A DNA stretch of 64,000 nt from Algoriphagus sp. NG3 (GTDB lineage: Bacteria; Bacteroidota; Bacteroidia; Cytophagales; Cyclobacteriaceae): contig NZ_CP139421.1 in NCBI RefSeq assembly GCF_034119865.1, forward strand, positions 4,132,501-4,196,500, written 5' to 3'. The notes under the pieces were generated by a model. It saw nothing but the letters and a program-made list of their open reading frames with translations. It made no database searches and was not told the origin of the DNA. Of the stretch, positions 54,336 to 61,880 are shown one piece after another; the stretch's first letter is position 1; each line of letters starts with the position of its first letter. A program made the translations under genes and the position numbers.

Positions 54336-57317
54336 ATGCTCAATTACAAGCAAATCAACAATCTGACCGGCTGGGTCGTTTTTGCGGTAGCTACACTTGT
54401 TTACGTTCTTACTGTCGAACAAACTGCCAGTTTCTGGGATCCAGGAGAGTTTATAGCTGTAGCCTACAAACTACAAGTGCCTCACCCACCGGGAGCACCC
54501 TTCTTCCTTTTGGTCTATCGAATGTTCAGTTTCTTTGCCTTCGGTGACCCGTTGCAGGTGGCTTATTGGATGAATGTGGGCAGTGCGGTATTCTCCGGAT
54601 TTACCATCCTATTCCTTTTCTGGTCAATTACACTGTTTGGAAAAAGGCTTTTTAGAATCCAGGAGGGTAAGGAAGGCAAGGGGGAAACCATCACCTTGAT
54701 GGGGGCCGGAATCGTAGGCTCACTGGTATATACTTTCTCTGACAGTTTTTGGTTCTCGGCCGTGGAAGCGGAAGTTTATGCCATGTCATCTTTTTTCACG
54801 GCGATTGTGATATGGGCATTTCTAAAGTGGGATGTGATCAAAGATCCCCGCGAGGAAAATAAATGGATGATCTTCATTGCCTACTTAGTGGGGCTATCTA
54901 TAGGTGTTCACTTGCTGAATTTGGTGACACTCCCAGCTTTGGCACTTATATACTATTTCAAAAAGTACGAAAACCCAACACTGAAGGGCGGGATTTTCGC
55001 CATGTTCCTTGGAGGGGTAGCTCTGATTATTATCAATAATCTAATCATTCCCGGACTCCCAAGCCTGGCGGGTTCCATGGAGATATTCTTTGTGAATAGC
55101 ATAGGATTGCCATTTGGCTCAGGCATCATCGTATTTATGATTTTGTTTTTTGCAGCGGTATTTTATGCCTATAGATACTCCCGTAAAAAAGGTAACGCTA
55201 TACTTAATACATGCCTGCTCTCATTCATTTTCATCCTGATAGGATACTCCAGTTATGCACTGATCGTCGTACGTGCCAATCAAGATCCAATCATCAACGA
55301 AAATGCACCAAAGGACATCATCAGCTATGTTTCATACCTGAAGCGGGAGCAATATGGCTATAGACCTTTGCTGCATGGCCAATATTTTACAGCCAAACTA
55401 GTAGCTCAGGAAGAAGGTGCCCCTGTCTATATGAAAGGCAAGGATAAGTATGAAATCGTGGATTATTCTTTGGTAAACACCTACGATCCCACAAAAACCA
55501 CTATTCTTCCTAGAATCTACTCTACGCAGGAAAGCCATAAGAGACTTTATCGTCAAAAACTAGGTCTAAGAGAAGGACAAGAGCCAACATTTGGAGACAA
55601 CTTGTACTTTATGTTTTCCCATCAGTTGGGGCATATGTATTGGCGATATTTCATGTGGAACTTCTCAGGCCGTGAATCTGACTTCAGTGACGCTCCATGG
55701 ATAGGGATCACGGATACCTTCAAAGATTTTCCAGATTATATCACCGAAAACAAAGGGCATAACAATTACCTGATGCTTCCACTGTTGTTGGGAATTATCG
55801 GTTTGTTCTTTCAAGCCAAGGTAGATCCAAAATCGTTCTACGTGAACCTTATGCTATTCCTGATGATGGGAGTAGTGCTGGTACTGTACCTGAATTCTCC
55901 TCCGGTGGAGCCGAGAGAGCGAGATTACATCTATGTAGGTAGCTTCTATGCCTTTGCAATCTGGGTAGGGATAGGCGTAATGGCCATGGCCCATATGATA
56001 GGCAGGGCTACTAAAAACCTCGGAACCGCAGGGATCATCGCCACACTGATTACATTGCCAGTAGCTGGCCTGATGGCAGGACAGAACTGGAACGACCACA
56101 ACAGAAAAGGCCGATATTTCTCAGTAGATTCTGCCAGAAACTTCCTGGCATCCTGTGCGCCTAATGCAATTCTATTTACTGGTGGTGACAACGATACATT
56201 CCCGCTGTGGTACGTGCAGGAAGTGGAAAACTTCCGCACCGATGTCAGAGTGATTGTACTGAGTTACTTTGATACTGACTGGTATGTACAGCAAATGACC
56301 AGACCAGTGAACGAATCGGAAGCCTTACCGTTCAGTCTGGAGCCCAACCGCTATCAGAAAGGCACCAATGATGTGCTGTATGTGATGGAAAGAGAAGGCA
56401 TGAATGCTATTTCTGTCAGGGAATACTTAAAACTCTTGAATTCAGGCTCTGATTTATTGAAAATGGAAACCGGCGGTAAATCAGTCGCCAATATGGTTCC
56501 ATCAAGAAACTTGATTCTAGAAGTTGACAGTTCGGCTGTGGCAAACAAAAATATTATTCCTGAAGAATTTGCCCCATTATTCTCTCCGCAGATGAACCTT
56601 CAAGTTTCGGGCAACTATGTGACCAAAGGTACTTTGATGCTAATTGATTTGATCACATCAAATAATTGGGATAGACCGATTTATTTCAACAACACCTCGC
56701 TGGCTACCATAGGCATCAATATTCAGGAGCATGTGGTGATGGAAGGACTGACCTATCGCCTGCTTCCGGTGAGAAAGCCAGACCATGTGCGTGAAGAACT
56801 GGTAAATGCAGAGCTGGCTTATGAAAACTTCATGACCAAGTTTGCATTCCGTGGCATGGACAATCCAGATGCCTATTTAGACGAGGAATACAGGAGATTT
56901 GCCTCCAATCACCGAAGTGCGCTGAACAGCGTTGTGATTGCGCTTCTTGATGAAGGAGATATGGAAAAAGCGTCCACGCTTCTTAACTACGGTCTGGAAG
57001 TGATGCCAAACGAAGCGATTCCTTATGATCTCTCCAGTGGCCAGTCTGTCCCCTTATTCTTTGAGGTAGGAGAAGATGAAAAAGCACTGGATATCATCGA
57101 CAAAGTGTCGAAAAAATCATTGGATATGATTGAATTCTACACCAAAGAAAACCGGGATTATGACAGGGAGATGATGATATCCATTGAGATGATAAAGTAC
57201 TTTATCCCTCTTCTGGAAGAAAGAGGCTATCAGGAAAAAGCCCAGGAGCTAAAGCTTAGGATGGAGCAATTCCTAGGACCGCAACAAAGAGGAAGCGGGG
57301 CACTGGATAGAAGATAA
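54336..57317 (+). CDS. DUF2723 family multi-pass membrane protein (GT117-like)
   Basis: A 993-residue protein with about ten membrane segments in the first 590 residues and a large soluble C-terminal part. The DUF2723 signature is TASFWDPGEFIAVAYKLQVP at about residues 30-49, with Asp-Pro-Gly-Glu near an outer loop, followed by HPPGAPFF; it resembles the acidic loop of protein O-mannosyltransferases. VEPRERDYIYVGSFYAFAIW and TGGDNDTFPLWYVQE are also conserved in this family. Possible role: glycosyl transfer to envelope proteins. The end has TPR-like helices. Confidence 0.87.
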   Translation: MLNYKQINNLTGWVVFAVATLVYVLTVEQTASFWDPGEFIAVAYKLQVPHPPGAPFFLLVYRMFSFFAFGDPLQVAYWMNVGSAVFSGFTILFLFWSITLFGKRLFRIQEGKEGKGETITLMGAGIVGSLVYTFSDSFWFSAVEAEVYAMSSFFTAIVIWAFLKWDVIKDPREENKWMIFIAYLVGLSIGVHLLNLVTLPALALIYYFKKYENPTLKGGIFAMFLGGVALIIINNLIIPGLPSLAGSMEIFFVNSIGLPFGSGIIVFMILFFAAVFYAYRYSRKKGNAILNTCLLSFIFILIGYSSYALIVVRANQDPIINENAPKDIISYVSYLKREQYGYRPLLHGQYFTAKLVAQEEGAPVYMKGKDKYEIVDYSLVNTYDPTKTTILPRIYSTQESHKRLYRQKLGLREGQEPTFGDNLYFMFSHQLGHMYWRYFMWNFSGRESDFSDAPWIGITDTFKDFPDYITENKGHNNYLMLPLLLGIIGLFFQAKVDPKSFYVNLMLFLMMGVVLVLYLNSPPVEPRERDYIYVGSFYAFAIWVGIGVMAMAHMIGRATKNLGTAGIIATLITLPVAGLMAGQNWNDHNRKGRYFSVDSARNFLASCAPNAILFTGGDNDTFPLWYVQEVENFRTDVRVIVLSYFDTDWYVQQMTRPVNESEALPFSLEPNRYQKGTNDVLYVMEREGMNAISVREYLKLLNSGSDLLKMETGGKSVANMVPSRNLILEVDSSAVANKNIIPEEFAPLFSPQMNLQVSGNYVTKGTLMLIDLITSNNWDRPIYFNNTSLATIGINIQEHVVMEGLTYRLLPVRKPDHVREELVNAELAYENFMTKFAFRGMDNPDAYLDEEYRRFASNHRSALNSVVIALLDEGDMEKASTLLNYGLEVMPNEAIPYDLSSGQSVPLFFEVGEDEKALDIIDKVSKKSLDMIEFYTKENRDYDREMMISIEMIKYFIPLLEERGYQEKAQELKLRMEQFLGPQQRGSGALDRR

Positions 57318-57336
57318 AAGAAGTATATACTCAATA

Positions 57337-57368
57337 AAGGGATCCGGATTAGTCTGGATCCTTTTTTT
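57337..57368 (+). terminator. Terminator after the DUF2723 gene
   Basis: A 12-bp stem with two G-U pairs (57337-57348 with 57353-57364), TTAG loop and seven T. Confidence 0.88.
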
Positions 57369-57395
57369 GTTTTATAGACAAAGCACTTTAATCCC

Positions 57396-57455
57396 CATAT
57401 TGCTTTATTCATAAAGCAATATTTTCTATTTTTGCTTTATGAATAAAGCAATATG
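57396..57455. promoter_or_regulatory. Nested palindrome over the ATPase start codon
   Basis: Two 24-base arms (57396-57419 and 57432-57455) are exact reverse complements with 12 bases between. Each arm is itself a palindrome (ATTGCTTTAT-TC-ATAAAGCAAT in the left one). The right arm ends with the ATG of the ATPase. A TATTTTTG (57427-57434), which could be a -7 element, lies in the centre. The layout suggests an operator or an mRNA hairpin hiding the start. Confidence 0.7.
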
Positions 57456-58655
57456 GAAGCACTACTCCTTAAGTCAAACGTACTCATACGAAATCAAAAG
57501 TTAGATTTCACCAGATTCCTATTTGACAAAATAGATTGGAATGATCGTTTGATCGGAATCCTTGGCGCTAGAGGAACTGGCAAAACTACTTTATTGCTGC
57601 AATTAGCTGCACAAGAATTCTCTTCGCAGAATACAGGAAGAATCCTCTATACTTCGCTGGATGATATCTATTTTTCTGCCAATTCATTAATCACTCTTGC
57701 TGAGCAATTCGAAAAACTAGGAGGAGAAATACTGATCTTGGACGAGGTTCACAAATACCCCAATTGGGCAAGAGAGATCAAAAACATCTACGACTTCCAA
57801 CGCAATCTAAAATTGATATTTACCGGTTCTTCAATTATTGATATGATCAAGGAGAACGCAGATCTTTCCCGTAGAGCGATATTTTACAATCTCCCAGGGC
57901 TTTCATTTAGAGAATACTTAAACATCTCCGGCTTAGGGGATTTTGAAGCAATAGAATTGGAAACACTTATTAAAGGCCACGAATCCATCGCCAATGAGAT
58001 CACTAAAGACTTCAAACCACTTATTCACTTCCCTAACTACCTTAAAGCAGGATATTATCCCTTCTTCAAGGAAAATCCGAATACATATCATATTAGAATA
58101 GAGCAGGTTCTAAAACTTGTCCTGGAAATAGACCTTCAATTCATCAAAGGAATAGATCCTCACAACTTAAGAAAACTATATCAGCTGCTTTATATACTCT
58201 CTCAAAGTGTTCCTTTCACTCCAAACATCAGTAAGCTGAGCGAAAAAATTGGGATCACAAGAAATACCTTATTGCTATATCTGAGTTATCTAGAAAAAGC
58301 GAAAATCATCAATTCCCTTCAGGCAAACGGCAAATCCACAAGCATCCTTCAAAAACCAGACAAAATATATCTTGAAAATACTAATCTGGGCTACGCTATC
58401 TCAAAGCAGGAAATTAACATCGGGAATGAACGTGAAACATTCTTTTTAAACCAATTGAAAAATGCTGATCATGAAGTTCATCTGCCAAAAAACGGTGATT
58501 TTTCCGTGAATGACACCTATGTATTTGAAGTAGGGGGCTATAACAAATCAGCTACACAACTTCAAAATCAGGCAAATTCATACGTTGTTTCAGATGGGCT
58601 TGAAGTTGGGTTTAAATCAAAAATCCCACTTTGGCTTTTCGGATTTCTTTATTGA
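57453..58655 (+). CDS. AAA family ATPase with DUF4143 domain
   Basis: A 400-residue ATPase. The Walker A motif is GILGARGTGKTTLLLQLA (about residues 35-52), Walker B is EILILDEVHKYPNWA, and the sensor is LKLIFTGSS. The middle has the AAA_14 and winged-helix-like region (ISKLSEKIGITRNTLLLYLSYLEKA), and the C-terminal part ends in a nuclease-like fold (YVFEVGGYNKSATQLQN). Members are common in bacteria and archaea and often carried on mobile DNA, but their role is not known. The start codon is within the palindrome. Confidence 0.87.
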   Translation: MEALLLKSNVLIRNQKLDFTRFLFDKIDWNDRLIGILGARGTGKTTLLLQLAAQEFSSQNTGRILYTSLDDIYFSANSLITLAEQFEKLGGEILILDEVHKYPNWAREIKNIYDFQRNLKLIFTGSSIIDMIKENADLSRRAIFYNLPGLSFREYLNISGLGDFEAIELETLIKGHESIANEITKDFKPLIHFPNYLKAGYYPFFKENPNTYHIRIEQVLKLVLEIDLQFIKGIDPHNLRKLYQLLYILSQSVPFTPNISKLSEKIGITRNTLLLYLSYLEKAKIINSLQANGKSTSILQKPDKIYLENTNLGYAISKQEINIGNERETFFLNQLKNADHEVHLPKNGDFSVNDTYVFEVGGYNKSATQLQNQANSYVVSDGLEVGFKSKIPLWLFGFLY

Positions 58656-58787
58656 GGTTCATTGTATGTCATCCAAAGAACTTAATAATAGATAAGAACT
58701 AAACATTTTAAAATCTAATCTTTGGAACTAAGAGCAAAATCAACCGCGCCCTTTGCGAAATTCTCTTTGCGAACTGTGGTGAAAAAC

Positions 58788-58982
58788 TCAAATAAACCGC
58801 TTTACTACCCAGAAAATAACAGCCACTAGGAACACTACAATCGAAATTTTATTAATCCCGTGCATCATCCGTAGATTTATATTCGACTTATGCTCTGGGT
58901 TCTGTTTTTGAAAAACCCTCACGAAGTAGTTTCCAAAATCGCCTAGTTTGAAGAATTCTTTGACCTTGTTGTTTTCAGACAT
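58788..58982 (-). CDS. Small membrane protein, DUF6728-like
   Basis: A 64-residue protein with a soluble start (KEFFKLGDFGNYFVRVFQKQ), the segment NINLRMMHGINKIS and a C-terminal membrane helix (IVVFLVAVIFWVVKRF). It matches my memory of DUF6728, conserved in Bacteroidota; function unknown. Confidence 0.7.
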   Translation of the reverse strand: MSENNKVKEFFKLGDFGNYFVRVFQKQNPEHKSNINLRMMHGINKISIVVFLVAVIFWVVKRFI

Positions 58983-59044
58983 ATCTTGAGTTTTTTGGAT
59001 AACAGTGAGGAATGGAGAAAGGTTTGTTTTAACCTTTGAAGTAT

Positions 59045-59067
59045 CACCCTGAGCGAAGTCGAAGGGT
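59045..59067. repeat. Common ACCCT...AGGGT intergenic motif
   Basis: CACCCTGAGCGAAGTCGAAGGGT in two parts: CACCCTGAGCG and AAGTCGAAGGGT. The ends pair (ACCCT/AGGGT), and this motif is often found dispersed in bacterial genomes. A further hairpin follows it at 59096. Confidence 0.5.
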
Positions 59068-59095
59068 CTCTTCGAAGGTTTATTTTTTCATCCAA

Positions 59096-59126
59096 AACCT
59101 TTGAGGTTTTGGAAACCTCAAAGGTT
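59096..59126 (-). terminator. Hairpin overlapping the ispG stop codon
   Basis: A perfect 14-bp stem (59096-59109 with 59113-59126) and 3-base loop. It includes two bases of the ispG stop codon. The T tract is poor, so termination is likely but not sure. Confidence 0.6.
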
Positions 59127-61107
59127 AGATGACCTCCGGCTCATTCCACATCCCGTCTTCCTTGATGATTTCTATCAATTTATCCACGGCTTTTTCGGAT
59201 GGAACTGATCTTTTCATTACTTCTTTGCCCTTGTAAAGCGTGATTTTCCCTTTACCAGAGCCTACATAGCCATAATCTGCATCAGCCATTTCTCCAGGGC
59301 CATTCACTATACAACCCATAATTCCGATCTTCACACCTTTCAAATGATCCGTGCGCTTTCTGATCATAGCGGTAGTCTCCTGAAGATCAAACAGCGTCCT
59401 TCCACAGGATGGGCAGGAAATGTATTCCGTTTTTGACATTCTTGTCCTTGCTGCCTGAAGCACGCCAAACCCAACCGAATTGTGAAGCTTGATCTGCGCC
59501 AAAACTTCATCACGACTATGAGCTTTTTCCTTTTCCAAAGAAATGAAGATCCCATCTCCAAGTCCATCTATCAGCAATCCTCCTACATCAGTTGCGGTAT
59601 AGAGCATAGTCTCATCAGCAGACTGATCCGGGTAGCTCACTTTTAAGATCACCGGCACCTTGGAGTCAGCCTCCAAAAGCCCTACAAAAGCCCTACGCAG
59701 TGCAGGCATGGCATGCTTATTCTCCGTTTTTAGAATCAGAACTGTGTCTTTCCGATCAGCTATCAGCTTCACTGCTTCGGCTATCTCTGTATCAAAAATC
59801 TCAAGGAAATTGATTTCTGCATGAAATTGCTCGGCTAGGGAGAAACTCACCAAATCAAACAAGGGGAATTTATTGGCCTTGTCATCCACAGTCGTCCAAA
59901 TCGCAGCGTCCTGGATTTCCTTCATACCGTTTGGCAGCATAAAAGGAATTGGATTGGCACCAGAGTACACAAAATCGCAACCTTGATCATTCATTTTCCA
60001 TTTGTCCAACTCGGGTAAATAGAAATGACCAACCGCTTTTATTTCTTTCTCTGTGATTTTTTCAACCTTGGAAATATCCGTAATTACACGGGGAACATTA
60101 TGCCCTCCATAATTATATATTTCCTCCGTCTCCCTTTTGAAATGCTCATAGGGATTGATAGGATAGTCTCTAATGGGTTTGATTGCGGCATGATCTTGCC
60201 TATTTGTATACCGATCTATCAGTGCTTTGGCTACCGGAGCTTCAAACTCAGGGTCTTCTGTCAAAGAAACCCGGACAGTATCGCCCAATCCGTCCTCCAA
60301 CAAAGTCCCTATTCCCACCGCTGACTTGATCCTGCCATCTTCAGCTTCTCCTGCTTCGGTCACACCCAGATGCAATGGATAAGGTTTGAACCCACCTTCA
60401 TTTAGCTTTTCTACCAATAATCTATAGGCCTGCACCATCACCTGAGTATTCGATGACTTCATAGAAATCACTATATCGAAGTAATTTTCATCCTCACATA
60501 TCCTCAAAAACTCTAAAGCAGACTCCACCATTCCCAATGGAGTATCTCCATATCGACTCATGATCCGGTCAGAAAGTGAACCATGATTGGTGCCGATTCT
60601 CATTGCTGTTCCGTGTTCCTTACAGATTTTCACCAAAGGCAAGAAACGCTCACGGATTCTATCCAACTCTTCCTGATAGGTGGCATCAGTGTATTCTATT
60701 ACTTCAAATTTCTTCTTGTCCGCATAATTCCCCGGGTTCACGCGCACTTTTTCCACTATCCTTGCAGCTACCTCAGCAGCATTAGGGGTAAAATGGATAT
60801 CAGCCACCAGTGGAGTAGTATAGCCTCTTTTGCGAAGCCCATCTTTGATATGCTGAAGATTCTCTGCTTCCTTGATACTTGGAGCAGTTATTCTCACCAG
60901 CTCACAACCTGCTTCTATCATCCGGATACTTTGCTCTATGGAACCTTCTGTGTCCAGCGTATCTACGGTAGTCATGGATTGCACCACGATAGGATTGTCT
61001 CCACCGACGATGACATCACCGATTCTTACTGGAATAGTCTTACGCCTGGAATAACTCGTTAAGCTATCACAGTAAAGCTGATCTAATGTTTTGATAATTG
61101 GATCCAT
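59125..61107 (-). CDS. ispG: 4-hydroxy-3-methylbut-2-enyl-diphosphate synthase (long type)
   Basis: The seventh step of the MEP isoprenoid pathway. At 660 residues it is the longer form with an inserted domain, known in Bacteroidota, Chlamydiae and plants. The N-terminal TIM barrel starts TIPVRIGDVIVGGDNPIVVQ; the 4Fe-4S domain at the end has ISCPSCGRTLFDL and GIMGCIVNGPGEMADADYG with the three cysteines. The insert lies about residues 300-520. It follows the SDR gene by 5 bases. Confidence 0.95.
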   Translation of the reverse strand: MDPIIKTLDQLYCDSLTSYSRRKTIPVRIGDVIVGGDNPIVVQSMTTVDTLDTEGSIEQSIRMIEAGCELVRITAPSIKEAENLQHIKDGLRKRGYTTPLVADIHFTPNAAEVAARIVEKVRVNPGNYADKKKFEVIEYTDATYQEELDRIRERFLPLVKICKEHGTAMRIGTNHGSLSDRIMSRYGDTPLGMVESALEFLRICEDENYFDIVISMKSSNTQVMVQAYRLLVEKLNEGGFKPYPLHLGVTEAGEAEDGRIKSAVGIGTLLEDGLGDTVRVSLTEDPEFEAPVAKALIDRYTNRQDHAAIKPIRDYPINPYEHFKRETEEIYNYGGHNVPRVITDISKVEKITEKEIKAVGHFYLPELDKWKMNDQGCDFVYSGANPIPFMLPNGMKEIQDAAIWTTVDDKANKFPLFDLVSFSLAEQFHAEINFLEIFDTEIAEAVKLIADRKDTVLILKTENKHAMPALRRAFVGLLEADSKVPVILKVSYPDQSADETMLYTATDVGGLLIDGLGDGIFISLEKEKAHSRDEVLAQIKLHNSVGFGVLQAARTRMSKTEYISCPSCGRTLFDLQETTAMIRKRTDHLKGVKIGIMGCIVNGPGEMADADYGYVGSGKGKITLYKGKEVMKRSVPSEKAVDKLIEIIKEDGMWNEPEVI

Positions 61108-61112
61108 GGGGT

Positions 61113-61817
61113 TTATATATCTCCTAATTGAGGTCGGATTACTATTTCTTCAACAACAGAATGGGGCGAAAGGTTATATGCAGCCCATACACTTTCTGCT
61201 ACATCCTCCGCCTTCATAAATCTTTCAACAGGTAAATCAACTCCTTCCCAGCTAGCGGTGTAAGTAGCGCCGGCTAAAATAGAAGTCACTTTTATTTGAT
61301 AGGGCTTCAACTCTTCCCTGAGACACTTGGTCATTCCCAGCATTGCCCATTTGGACACAGCATAGGTGCCGCCGTTTGGATAGGCTGTAAGCCCCGCTAC
61401 AGAGCCCATGGTAAATATATGACCAGACGCCCTAGCGATCATTTCCTGAGCAAATCCTCTAGTCACATAATAAGCAGAATACAGATTTGTCTCCATCATC
61501 AGCTCAAAATTCCCTTCCGGTTCATTGTGAATCGCACCAGGCAAGAAAACGCCTGTATTGTTCACCAGAACATCAGGAACAGTTTCTGCTTTCACCTTTT
61601 CTATAAAGTCTGAAACCTCAGTTTTTTTCGAAAGGTCAGCTGGTATGGCCAGTACCTTAATCCCCGGGTATTTACCTTCCAGATGGAGCTTAAAACCAGT
61701 CAGATCAGCTTCGTTTCGCGCACAGGTATAGACATCAAAGTTCTCTTGGGCAAATCGCTCAATGATCGCCCGGCCTATTCCTTTGGTACCTCCTGTAACG
61801 AGGATGCTTTTACTCAT
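61113..61817 (-). CDS. Short-chain dehydrogenase/reductase
   Basis: A 234-residue NAD(P)-dependent oxidoreductase. The cofactor motif is ILVTGGTKGIGRAI (about residues 5-18); DVLVNNTGVF and the catalytic Tyr/Lys in YAVSKWAMLG follow, with Ser in MGSVAG. Substrate not known. It precedes ispG by 5 bases on the same strand. A -7-like TAACTTTG (61870-61863) lies upstream. Confidence 0.9.
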   Translation of the reverse strand: MSKSILVTGGTKGIGRAIIERFAQENFDVYTCARNEADLTGFKLHLEGKYPGIKVLAIPADLSKKTEVSDFIEKVKAETVPDVLVNNTGVFLPGAIHNEPEGNFELMMETNLYSAYYVTRGFAQEMIARASGHIFTMGSVAGLTAYPNGGTYAVSKWAMLGMTKCLREELKPYQIKVTSILAGATYTASWEGVDLPVERFMKAEDVAESVWAAYNLSPHSVVEEIVIRPQLGDI

Positions 61818-61880
61818 TTGGTTAGTGTTTTAATAGTTAGTATGACAACTATCTAGCTGATGCAAAGTTACATTTTTTTA

